A stretch of 64,000 nucleotides of DNA from the NCBI RefSeq assembly GCF_000797445.1, contig NZ_JSWF01000019.1, positions 62,001 through 126,000 on the forward strand, in the 5' to 3' direction. The translations under genes were made by a program, and so were the position numbers. How positions within the stretch are numbered: the stretch's first letter is position 1; each line of letters starts with the position of its first letter. Shown here one piece after another: positions 25,818-33,201 of the stretch. A model generated the notes under the pieces. That model worked only from the letters and a program-made list of their open reading frames with translations, had not been told where the DNA came from and searched no databases. Source of the DNA: Lacinutrix jangbogonensis (lineage in GTDB: Bacteria; Bacteroidota; Bacteroidia; Flavobacteriales; Flavobacteriaceae).

Positions 25818-25852
25818 ATAAGTTCTCGTTTTGAGAACTTATTGTATATTTG
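25818..25852 (+). promoter_or_regulatory. HigBA operon promoter with perfect operator palindrome
   Basis: ATAAGTTCTC (25818-25827) and GAGAACTTAT (25833-25842) form a perfect ten-base inverted repeat with a five-base spacer. A canonical -7 box TATATTTG (25845-25852) follows directly. A TTC 19 bases before the -7 box falls inside the palindrome, so a bound repressor would cover the -33 region. The HigA antitoxin is the obvious ligand, giving autoregulation of the three-gene operon that starts at 25871. Confidence 0.7.
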
Positions 25853-25870
25853 TCAAAACCATGAGAGCGA

Positions 25871-26227
25871 ATGATTCATATTATTTCCGTTAGACACTTG
25901 GCGGAATTTTTAAAAGGAAACCCTCAGTATAAAAAAGCAATTGAAGCATGGGCTACAATCGTAAAACAATGTGACTGGACTAAACCTCTTGATATAGTTG
26001 AAGAATTTGGAACTAAAGCTATCGATATTCTTCCAAATTTTAAAGGTGAATCATGTGAAAGAGTAGTTTTTGATATAAGAGGTAATAATTTAAGAATAAT
26101 AGCAAAATATCGATTTCATCCAAAACTAAAAAAAACAAGACTATATCTCTGTTGGATAGGAACTCATAAAGACTATGACAAAATATGCCTAACTAATAAA
26201 CAATATACAATAAACAATTTCTTATAA
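25871..26227 (+). CDS. higB: HigB-family mRNA interferase toxin
   Basis: A 118-residue toxin that matches the HigB family common in Bacteroidetes: RHLAEFLKGNPQYKKAIEAW at the N-terminus, ANN-type middle region with FDIRGNNLRIIAKYRF and the C-terminal LYLCWIGTHKDYDKI, where His and Lys/Asp lie in the RelE-fold active site. It would cleave mRNA on the ribosome. Toxin-first order is usual for HigBA. The gene begins 88 bases after the tail of R5 and its antitoxin follows after 12 bases. Confidence 0.93.
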   Translation: MIHIISVRHLAEFLKGNPQYKKAIEAWATIVKQCDWTKPLDIVEEFGTKAIDILPNFKGESCERVVFDIRGNNLRIIAKYRFHPKLKKTRLYLCWIGTHKDYDKICLTNKQYTINNFL

Positions 26228-26239
26228 AACCAGTTGACC

Positions 26240-26746
26240 ATGGCTATCAAATTAATAAAATCAGAAAAAGAATATCAAGAAGCAATCTTACAGTTGGAAA
26301 AAACTGGAGATAATCCTGATTTTGAAAATGATGAAAATTTAATAGATGAATTTGAATTATTAGAAAAACTTATCACAGATTATGAAACTGAAAATTACCA
26401 ATTAGACAAAGGAGATCCAATTGAAATAATTAAATTAAAAATGAATTATATGGATTTAATACAAAAAGATCTAATTGATATTATTGGAAGTAAAGGTGTT
26501 GTTTCAGAAGTATTAAATAAAAAGAGAGGATTATCAAAAGTAATGATTCGAAATCTATCAAAATTTTTAGGTATAAATCAAGATATTCTAAACACACATT
26601 ATGAGTTGTTAAAAGAAGAAAAGGTTATAATAAAAAAAACTGAATTATATCAATTTGATTTTAATGATGCTATTACACAATGTATTGATTTATACTCAAA
26701 TAGAGTAAGAAATAATGGTATGGTATTAAATGTACAATTAAGTTAA
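26240..26746 (+). CDS. higA: HigA-like antitoxin with helix-turn-helix
   Basis: A protein of 168 residues starting at the ATG at 26240; a TTG at 26234 is an alternative. The N-terminal half is acidic and helical (DNPDFENDENLIDEFELLEKL). The HTH region reads DLIDIIGSKGVVSEVLNKKR then LSKVMIRNLSKFLGI, typical of HigA. The last about 45 residues (from VIIKKTELYQFD) are an extension beyond the usual HigA end and might contact the ATPase encoded next. It should neutralise HigB and repress from the palindrome at 25818. The ATPase gene starts two bases after the stop codon. Confidence 0.9.
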   Translation: MAIKLIKSEKEYQEAILQLEKTGDNPDFENDENLIDEFELLEKLITDYETENYQLDKGDPIEIIKLKMNYMDLIQKDLIDIIGSKGVVSEVLNKKRGLSKVMIRNLSKFLGINQDILNTHYELLKEEKVIIKKTELYQFDFNDAITQCIDLYSNRVRNNGMVLNVQLS

Positions 26747-26748
26747 AG

Positions 26749-28425
26749 ATGAAAACAATAACATTTTATTCTTATAAAGGTGGAGTTGGTAGAACACTTG
26801 CTTTGTCTAATATAGCTAAAAGACTTTCTGAATTTGGTAAAAAAGTTTGTTTGTTAGATTTCGATTTAGAAGCTCCTGGATTACATCATAAATTCAGAAA
26901 AAGTATTCAAAACCCAATTATTAAAAAAGGGATTGTTGATTATATATATGAATTTTCGGAATTTAATTCTCGTCCAGAAACTTTATTGGATTATGTTACT
27001 AAAGTTAAATTTCAAAATATAAATTTACAAGACATAGACTTAATTGCAGCAGGAAATACTGAATCAAAAGAATATTGGAGAAAACTTTCATCAATTAAAT
27101 GGAACGAGCTTTTTTATGAGGAAAACAGTCAGGGAATTGCTTTATTTATTGATTTGAAAGAAAGAATAAAAAAAGAGCTTAATCCGGATTTTCTTTTAAT
27201 TGATTCTAGAACAGGAATAACCGATATCTCTGGCATAACAATGTCTGTACTAGCTGATGAAGTGGTATTGATGGCTGCTAACAATAAAGAAAATTTAGAA
27301 GGAACAAAACAGATAATTAATACATTAACAATTCCAGAAAACACCTTTATTCAAGGTATTCCAAAATTAAATGTCGTTTTATCAAGAGTTCCATATTCTT
27401 CGGAACCAAAAGAAAAATTCAGAGTACAGAATGCTAAAAACCATGCTTTTAGAGAGATAAACAATTACTTAAAGATTAATAAAAATAGTAATTTTAAACT
27501 TGAAAAAATATTTTTAATCCATTCAGACCCAGAATTGGAGCTTGAAGAGAAGTTTAAGATAGGTTACGAGCATGATAAGCAAAATTTGGACAGTAATAAA
27601 CCTCCGATTGCAATAGATTATCTAGAATTATTTCAAGAGTTGACTAGAGATGTATTGTCTGAAACGGAAAGAGAAAAGTTTAGTACATTAAGAAAAACAA
27701 AAGTTCTAATCGAACAAGCTAGAGTTACCTCAAATAAATCGACAAAGATTAAATTACTTAAAAATGCAATTGAATTAAACCCTAAGTCTAATCAGGCTTA
27801 TTTTGATTTAGCCAATGTTTATTTTGACAATGGAGATTATCAAAAATGCCTTTCTACTATTAAGAAAGCTTTAAAAATAAACCCAAGCAATTTGGATTAT
27901 TTATATTTAAAAGGTTTAACCTACAAAAATATTGACCAACTTGATGAAGCAGAGATTATATTTTTAGATATTTTGAAAAAGAATAAGAAACATTTAGGTT
28001 CTTTAATTCAAATGGGATTAATTTATCATAATAATGATAAATTAGGTGTCGCTTTGAAATATGAGAAAGATTTAATTAAATTTCATCCTGATTATGATAA
28101 TGGATATAACTCTATTTCAGATTCATATAGAAAAATGGGGAAATATGATATAGCTCTTGATTATATTTACAAAGCTCTTGAAATAAACCCTCAAAGTTTC
28201 TCATCTACTACTACTTTAGCTGAAATACATGTACATTTAGGAAATAAACGAGAGTTTTATAAGAATTTAGAACTTGCATTTACTTTTGGGTTAAATAGTG
28301 AAGTGTTTCAAGAAGTTATTGATGATGATGAAGAATGCATTTATGCAGAGTTTTATAAAGATAAAAAGTTTTTAGAAATTTTGGATAAGTATAATATTAA
28401 AATTGATTTTCCAGAGAAAGAATAA
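26749..28425 (+). CDS. KGGVGR-type MinD/ParA-like ATPase fused to TPR repeats
   Basis: A 558-residue cytoplasmic protein. Residues 7-14 (YKGGVGRT) are a deviant Walker A in which the usual KGGVGK lysine is Arg, a known variant class. DFDLEAPGLHH near residue 38 is Walker A', and IDSRTGITDISGIT near residue 155 is the Walker B/switch region. From about residue 320 TPR units follow (AYFDLANVYFDNGDYQKCL, GYNSISDSYRKMGKYDIAL). Such ATPases are often encoded in defence or conflict loci, with TPRs as the binding arm. Its tight coupling to HigBA makes a three-part toxin-antitoxin or guard system likely. It is not a plasmid ParA: no ParB gene or centromere-like repeats are seen. Confidence 0.85.
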   Translation: MKTITFYSYKGGVGRTLALSNIAKRLSEFGKKVCLLDFDLEAPGLHHKFRKSIQNPIIKKGIVDYIYEFSEFNSRPETLLDYVTKVKFQNINLQDIDLIAAGNTESKEYWRKLSSIKWNELFYEENSQGIALFIDLKERIKKELNPDFLLIDSRTGITDISGITMSVLADEVVLMAANNKENLEGTKQIINTLTIPENTFIQGIPKLNVVLSRVPYSSEPKEKFRVQNAKNHAFREINNYLKINKNSNFKLEKIFLIHSDPELELEEKFKIGYEHDKQNLDSNKPPIAIDYLELFQELTRDVLSETEREKFSTLRKTKVLIEQARVTSNKSTKIKLLKNAIELNPKSNQAYFDLANVYFDNGDYQKCLSTIKKALKINPSNLDYLYLKGLTYKNIDQLDEAEIIFLDILKKNKKHLGSLIQMGLIYHNNDKLGVALKYEKDLIKFHPDYDNGYNSISDSYRKMGKYDIALDYIYKALEINPQSFSSTTTLAEIHVHLGNKREFYKNLELAFTFGLNSEVFQEVIDDDEECIYAEFYKDKKFLEILDKYNIKIDFPEKE

Positions 28426-28444
28426 TTCTCAATAGTATTCGCGA

Positions 28445-28645
28445 ATTTGACCTCATAGAATTTTGGTAAAACAATAGGTGAGTGGAGCGTACATATTTTA
28501 GGGGTTTAGCAATAAAGCCTCTTAAAAGTTGAGAATATAAAATAACTTCAAAGCAATTTTAATCAGTTCAGAACTTTCCTAAAATATAGCGTAACGAGCC
28601 GTAATTGTTTCCAAAACTATGTGAAGTCTTGATTTTTTTGTTTCT
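28445..28645 (+). repeat. Partial structured element (5' modules only)
   Basis: Bases 28445-28503 match 14404-14463 of R3 (GGTAAAACAATAGGTGAG then GAGCGTACATATTTTAGG), and 28570-28630 match 14598-14650 (AAAATATAGCG, GAGCCGTAATTGTTTCC, GAAGTCTTGA). The long-range stems and tail are missing here and are found instead in R6 after 29690. An insertion of the 28711-29589 gene group into one element could explain the split. No ORF is present. Confidence 0.7.
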
Positions 28646-28660
28646 TTTTTTATCAAGAAA

Positions 28661-28690
28661 AAAAGATAAGCGTTTTTCTACTTATCTTTT
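28661..28690 (-). terminator. Minus-strand intrinsic terminator
   Basis: AAAAGATAAG (28661-28670) pairs with CTTATCTTTT (28681-28690), a perfect ten-base stem. On the minus strand the stem is followed by a long T-rich run (TTTTTTTCTTG), so it would stop transcription coming from the small ORF at 28711-28815. Confidence 0.65.
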
Positions 28691-28710
28691 AATCCTTGAT
28701 TTTCAATTAC

Positions 28711-28815
28711 TTAGTTTAGTATTGAAATAATTTTTAATATGATTAAAATTAATTCTAGTATAGATTTAATTAAATCAACCGTTTTTTTTGAGTTATCTAA
28801 TTTAGTATTATCCAA
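28711..28815 (-). CDS. Possible 34-residue hydrophobic peptide
   Basis: A short frame from a TTG at 28815, with no ATG. The first half is polar (LDNTKLDNSKKTVD) and the second half is a strongly hydrophobic helix (LIKSILELILIILKIISILN). It ends 20 bases before a good minus-strand terminator, which supports a real transcript. Its centre (KSILELI) matches the end of the 42-residue peptide encoded at 29461-29589. It resembles small membrane toxins of type I systems, but this is a guess from composition. Confidence 0.35.
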   Translation of the reverse strand: MDNTKLDNSKKTVDLIKSILELILIILKIISILN

Positions 28816-28857
28816 TTGTTTGATAATTTAGATTATTAGGCTGGTACATCTGTTACG

Positions 28858-29355
28858 ATGTCAAAAATTACCACTAAGGTTTTATTACAATTAAAAGGTT
28901 CCAAACATAAAACCTTATATTGTCAACTTATGAAACTAGTTAATAGAAATACTTTAGAATTTATGAAATCAGAGCTTTTAAAAGCTCAAATTAAAGTTTC
29001 AGACAATAAAAGCGGGAGTGAAGGCGAAGACTTTATTATAGAGTCTTTAAAAGGTAATACTTATCAATTATTTTTTAAATCAATTGATTTTGATACAGAA
29101 AGAAGTATTAAAATTTTAAAACAAGATTTAGGCGAATTAAATAATAAACTTTTAATTGGTTTAATTCTTTTAATTGAGATCAAAGTGAAAGTTTTATATC
29201 TAATTCCATCAACAGTATTTTTAAACCCTAATACTATATTTATAAGTAATGACGTAATGTTAGCGCATTTATCTAATTGGGAAATAAGCGTATTTACAAA
29301 TGCAATTCCAGAGTTAAGTAAATATGCTTTAGAGAATATTATTGACAATCTTTAA
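28858..29355 (+). CDS. Hypothetical protein, full-length copy of a duplicated family
   Basis: A 165-residue protein I do not recognise. The N-terminus is basic (KVLLQLKGSKHKTLYCQLMK). A mixed alpha/beta core follows with YQLFFKSIDFD, LLIGLILLIE, VKVLYLIPSTVFLNPNTI and a C-terminal helix. There is no signal peptide or metal motif. A truncated copy is at 24446. Two small hydrophobic ORFs on the opposite strand flank it, and a two-way terminator follows. Its place beside element R6 and the HigBA-ATPase operon suggests a cargo gene. A restriction-like or regulatory role cannot be told from the sequence. Confidence 0.75.
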   Translation: MSKITTKVLLQLKGSKHKTLYCQLMKLVNRNTLEFMKSELLKAQIKVSDNKSGSEGEDFIIESLKGNTYQLFFKSIDFDTERSIKILKQDLGELNNKLLIGLILLIEIKVKVLYLIPSTVFLNPNTIFISNDVMLAHLSNWEISVFTNAIPELSKYALENIIDNL

Positions 29356-29410
29356 TTGTTAGTTCTAAACATTATGTAAAATAGAGCATCAGAAAAATTA
29401 ATTTAAATAA

Positions 29411-29439
29411 AAACACCACTCTTTAAAAGAATGGTGTTT
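29411..29439. terminator. Bidirectional terminator
   Basis: AAACACCA (29411-29418) pairs with TGGTGTTT (29432-29439), and the inner TCTTT pairs with AAAGA. A-rich sequence before and T-rich sequence after make it work in both directions: for the gene ending at 29355 and for the minus-strand peptide gene whose stop is at 29461. Confidence 0.75.
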
Positions 29440-29460
29440 TTATCTAAAATTAGATATCTA

Positions 29461-29589
29461 TTACTCTTTATTAATTAATTCGAGGATAGATTTTGTTGCT
29501 TGTAAAACTTCGTTAAGTACTTCTAGAATTGCTTTCACAATTTTCAACGTACCTAAAAGCAATACAATAATTGAAATTATTGTGCTCAT
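29461..29589 (-). CDS. 42-residue small hydrophobic peptide
   Basis: An ATG-started frame on the minus strand. It has a hydrophobic N-terminal helix (MSTIISIIVLLLGTL) followed by an amphipathic helix (KIVKAILEVLNEVLQATKS) and ends ELINKE. It is convergent to the gene at 28858, and the bidirectional terminator lies 22 bases past its stop. Size and profile suit a membrane-active peptide such as a type I toxin or a small membrane regulator. No antisense RNA can be shown. It shares the KSILELI stretch with the ORF at 28711. Confidence 0.5.
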   Translation of the reverse strand: MSTIISIIVLLLGTLKIVKAILEVLNEVLQATKSILELINKE

Positions 29590-29689
29590 ATTGTGTTTAG
29601 GTCGTCGCTAGTTATACTTTTTACTAAAGCTTGCTTTTCAAGCTATAATATAATATAGTAAAAATAATCAAGAAAATAAAATATAATAG

Positions 29690-30245
29690 ATAAAATAGAA
29701 CAAGTGTATAGATTATTTAAAATCGATTATCCAGTGGATGATTGGTTTTAAATACATTCCTTTAAATAATTATACTCTTGTGGCAATTCACGAGAATCTC
29801 GTAGAAAAAAATATCACCTATAAACATCAAGCTACGAGAATTATGATAACATCTAAAAACTAGCTTTTTTTTGGCGCTGGCAATGCGGTTGGAAATTGTG
29901 TTTTTAAAAATTTAATGCGATAGCATAAATTATTTAAAAAAAGCAATCGAGCGCAAAGGCAGCGGCAATTTTACATAACGACTAATTATAGTACAAATTC
30001 GCTAGTTATGATGTTTGTTGAGAATCGCGAATTTGAAAAATGTTGAACCATTGTACAGAATATTAAAATTACAGAAAAGGTTAAATTGTAACAATAAGTA
30101 AAATAATAATGTTAAAACACCCAAGTTCTATTGCTACTTATGAAAACAAAAACACTTTGGGATATTTTACATAATATTTAATTATAGATACCAAATTATA
30201 TAACATGTAATTTGTACTATAATTAATATTATGTAAAATAGAATA
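29690..30245 (+). repeat. Structured dispersed element, copy R6 (tail missing)
   Basis: A non-coding copy. Stem GTATAGATTATTTAAA (29706-29721) pairs with TTTAAATAATTATAC (29761-29775); it occupies the position of GCTTAGAATTTTA/TAAAATTTAAGC in other copies and keeps the same bulged G although nearly every pair differs. Its loop holds hairpin ATCC-AGT-GGAT. Hairpin ATGC-GATA-GCAT is at 29915-29926. ACATAA (29973-29978) and ATTATAGTACAAATT (from 29985) pair with AATTTGTACTATAAT and TTATGT (30209-30234). The AACTTTGC hairpin and the tail are absent. The 128 bases 29776-29903 equal 25191-25318. Confidence 0.85.
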
Positions 30246-30635
30246 TTTTAAATCACCACTACTTAATGTAAATTATAAAACAATGTATTCAATTCTATTA
30301 AGCATTGGTTTAACAATTCCATAGTAGCTTCTAACATATCATTGCATGACAATAGAAAAATAAATTACAAATAACACTAGCGTTCGATTACCAATTACTT
30401 TTCTCGTTCTTCCAAAGATTTCCCTTAGGTTTTTTCGGATATCTCGTATAAGCCTTTGTATTCATAACTTTTTTTTGCATTTTATAAATCGTAAATCTAA
30501 TAAAATATAGATTGCGTTGCTCTACATCTATTTATAATGTTTTACTAATAATGCCCTTCATTTAATACGGATCAAGTATTATAATAATCGCGATTACCAC
30601 TATCTTTACGAGATAAATTAAAATGGAATAAATTA
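30246..30635. other. Intergenic stretch with one doubtful short ORF
   Basis: 390 bases between R6 and the DUF2237 gene. The only candidate is a minus-strand 30-residue frame (30388-30480) that starts MQKKVMNTKAYTRYP and ends LWKNEKSNW. It is basic and has no recognisable family; it may be a gene remnant. No clear promoter or terminator was seen. Confidence 0.4.
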
Positions 30636-31001
30636 ATGTCAAAAGCCACACTAAACGTTCTAGGCGAACCTCTAGAAAATTGTTCTTGTAATCCTATGAC
30701 TGGTTATTTACGAGATGGATTTTGTAATACAACTCCCGACGATTTTGGTACTCATGTTGTTTGTGCTGTTGTAACTGAAGCATTTTTAAACTATTCTTTA
30801 TCTAAAGGAAATAATTTGATAACTGCAATACCACAATGGAATTTTCCAGGCCTTAAACCTGGTGATAAATGGTGTTTATGTGTTTCACGGTGGAAAGAAG
30901 CCGAAAAAGCAAATGTAGCTCCTCCAATAGATTTAAACGCCACGCATGCCATTGCTTTAGACTATGTATCATTAGCACTTTTAAAAGAATATGCCGTTTA
31001 G
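30636..31001 (+). CDS. DUF2237 protein
   Basis: A 121-residue cytoplasmic protein that matches DUF2237 along its whole length: NVLGEPLENCSCNPMTGYLR, GFCNTTPDDFGTHVVCAVVT, the SKGNNLITAIPQWNFPGL stretch and GDKWCLCVSRWKEA. The conserved cysteines and the NCS/TGY/RDG pattern are all present. The biochemical function of the family is unknown. It is convergent with the FAD oxidoreductase gene, with a four-base overlap of the 3' ends. It marks the return to ordinary chromosomal content. Confidence 0.93.
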   Translation: MSKATLNVLGEPLENCSCNPMTGYLRDGFCNTTPDDFGTHVVCAVVTEAFLNYSLSKGNNLITAIPQWNFPGLKPGDKWCLCVSRWKEAEKANVAPPIDLNATHAIALDYVSLALLKEYAV

Positions 31002-32236
31002 TTAAACTTAGATACTATCTGTTTTACAACGTCTTCTCCACTCGTCATTGCCGCGTTTAACGATCCATTTAAAGTGTGATCTCCTGCTAAATAAATAGTT
31101 TCAGAATGTTTTAAAGCTTTGCCATCTGTTGCATATTTAACCGACTTTAAATTCGGTAACGCACGTTTAATTTGATAGCGTTTTATAAATTGTTTCGTTT
31201 TAATGCTGCAAATGGTATCAAGCTCTAGTGTTACTTTTTTTATGAGTTCTTTTTCGGTTAAATCATGACTTTTAACAATAGTAACCGATAACACAGCGTC
31301 TTTATTTGTGTTATTATTTTTTATACTTGTTGTAAAAAAGATGTTGTTAATTATACTACTAGCGTCTGCTAGTAAACCAATAATAGGTTTCTTTAGTGTA
31401 TCATTTTCAACAGTGAAATATAAAGTGTCACAAGATTTCCAGTCTATTGTAGTATTAGTATGCAATAGTTTAGCGCTTTCGGTAGCAATTACGGTAATAT
31501 CGCTTTCAATGACAGTACCATCGTTTAGTATAATGCGTTTCTCCTCTACCTTATTTACTGGCGAATTGAATAAGAAAGTCGTGTTTTTTAATTTTGCTTT
31601 TAGCTGATTTGGTATCGCTTGAATACCGTCTTTTGGAATAACAGCTAAACCTTCGCCAAACATTTTATAGATAAACTCAAATAGTTTACTTGGTGTCTGC
31701 AGTTCTGTTTCTAAAAAGATACCAGCAAAAAAGGGTCTAAAAAAATGATTTATAATAGTATCAGAGAATCCTTTGGTTTTTAAATATTCTAAAGTTGTAG
31801 TGTTATTCTTGTCATTAAAAATAGCATCAATAGTTTTTTTCTTTAGGGCTAAATTCAATTTATAAATGGATAATTTATCTTTTATAGAACCAACATTAGA
31901 GGTTAAAGTTGGTAATAACAATGCTAGATTACGCAAGGGATCACCAATAGTTTGTTGCTTTCCATTACTATAAATAACAGCACCAGGCACTAACTCTTGT
32001 AAGTCTAAATCAGTATAATCTAAATGCTTAATAGCCTTTGGGTAAGACTCCAATAATACTTGAAAACCACGATCTAGCACATAACCATTAATAGTTTCTG
32101 TTTTTACGCGTCCACCAACAGAAGCACTAGCTTCAATAATAGTTGGACTAAAGCCAGCTTTCTCTAGTTCTAAAGCAGTAATTAAACCGCTTATTCCAGC
32201 GCCAATTATGTATATGTTTTTAGAATTTTTACTCAT
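30998..32236 (-). CDS. FAD-dependent amine oxidase/desaturase-like oxidoreductase
   Basis: A 412-residue flavoprotein. The N-terminal dinucleotide fold is IYIIGAGISGLITALELEKAG, and the FAD signature GGRVKTETINGYVLDRGFQ follows. The C-terminal ATDG...IYLAGDHTLNGSLNAAMTSG is the second FAD-binding motif. It belongs to the large group containing protoporphyrinogen oxidases, phytoene desaturases and amine oxidases. The substrate cannot be fixed from the sequence; the plant-type NAD(P)-binding PPO-like relatives in Flavobacteria are uncharacterised. No partner gene is adjacent. Confidence 0.88.
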   Translation of the reverse strand: MSKNSKNIYIIGAGISGLITALELEKAGFSPTIIEASASVGGRVKTETINGYVLDRGFQVLLESYPKAIKHLDYTDLDLQELVPGAVIYSNGKQQTIGDPLRNLALLLPTLTSNVGSIKDKLSIYKLNLALKKKTIDAIFNDKNNTTTLEYLKTKGFSDTIINHFFRPFFAGIFLETELQTPSKLFEFIYKMFGEGLAVIPKDGIQAIPNQLKAKLKNTTFLFNSPVNKVEEKRIILNDGTVIESDITVIATESAKLLHTNTTIDWKSCDTLYFTVENDTLKKPIIGLLADASSIINNIFFTTSIKNNNTNKDAVLSVTIVKSHDLTEKELIKKVTLELDTICSIKTKQFIKRYQIKRALPNLKSVKYATDGKALKHSETIYLAGDHTLNGSLNAAMTSGEDVVKQIVSKFN

Positions 32237-32590
32237 TTCTAATTCAGTATTAATCGTTTAAGAAGCTGAAACAAAATTACAATTTTAAGATCTAAAAAAT
32301 TTGAATTAATACGCAATTATTAATAGCAGTGAATTTAATTTTTCAAATGACCTAGTGATCTAATTATTTTTTATTTTTAAATACGTTAAAATAGGAATGA
32401 CTATAGATATCGAAAACCAGTTTATTATCCATTGATAGTTAGATTATTATCAGGTTTTATATATGAAACAGATATAATAACACAAAGAAATTATTTTTTA
32501 GATTTGGAATTAAATTTATAATTTTAGGTTAAAATTATTCTATTTATTACAGTTTTTTGTATCTTTAAGTACAACTTAAAACATTAATAT
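32237..32590. other. AT-rich intergenic region between divergent genes
   Basis: 354 bases upstream of both the FAD oxidoreductase (minus) and the ribosome hibernation factor (plus). A possible -7 box TATCTTTA lies at 32560-32567, 24 bases before the HPF start. No repeats, hairpins or small ORFs of note were seen. Confidence 0.4.
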
Positions 32591-32893
32591 ATGACAGTGA
32601 ACTATGAATACGATGGCGTAACAGCAAGTCAAGAATTGGAAACTTACGTTAAAGGAAAACTAGATAAATTATTTAATAAATACGAATTTATAGTGCGTGC
32701 AGACGTTTTTTTAAAAACAGAAAACACTGCAACTAGAAATTCAAAAATGAAAACCTCAATTAGACTTAGTGCTCCTGGACCTAGATTGTTTGCCGAAACA
32801 ACAAGCGATTCTTTCCATAAAAGCGCAGCTGAAGTCATTACTGCACTAGAAAGACAATTAGAAAAACGAAAAAGCACAATGCAAACACACTAA
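32591..32893 (+). CDS. hpf: HPF/RaiA ribosome hibernation factor (short form)
   Basis: A 100-residue protein with the S30AE domain: VNYEYDGVTASQELETYVKG, then KLDKLFNKYEFIVRADVFLK and the RLSAPGPRLFAETTSDSFHKS stretch, ending in a basic tail. It binds the 30S subunit near the decoding centre and stabilises inactive ribosomes under stress or starvation. It lacks the C-terminal dimerisation domain of long HPF, as is normal for this size. An intrinsic terminator follows. Confidence 0.9.
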   Translation: MTVNYEYDGVTASQELETYVKGKLDKLFNKYEFIVRADVFLKTENTATRNSKMKTSIRLSAPGPRLFAETTSDSFHKSAAEVITALERQLEKRKSTMQTH

Positions 32894-32919
32894 TTAAGAT
32901 AAATAAAAAACATTGAATT

Positions 32920-32946
32920 AAAGCTGCTCTACCGAGTGGCTTTTTT
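32920..32946 (+). terminator. Intrinsic terminator of the HPF gene
   Basis: AAAGC (32920-32924) and CTC pair with GAG and GCTTT (32939-32943), interrupted by a TG/TG internal loop, and a run of six T follows. The remaining bases to 33201 contain no gene; a weak inverted repeat AGTTTA/TAAACT is present near 33069-33095. Confidence 0.7.
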
Positions 32947-33201
32947 CTTGTTCGTAATTGTCTAATGGAATAATAGTCATGACGAGCTTTTTCATTAAAA
33001 AAAAGCGTGGTAATCTGTTCAATTTTATCTCAATTCAGGAAAGTTCCTCCTTCACACAATGTCGCTAGAGTTTAGCCTCTTTCTTTAAACTGAAGGACGA
33101 TGAGATTTATTAAAGAAAAATTGGGATGATTTACGTTAATCGCGAAGCTCCTTTTTATAAGTTTGAGTACAACTGAACAGCGCAAACTGAATATTGCCTA
33201 C

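Noticed and set aside
26749-28425. Plasmid or chromosome partition ParA
   Set aside because: The KGGVGR motif, C-terminal TPRs, the toxin-antitoxin context and lack of a ParB gene or iterons argue against segregation.
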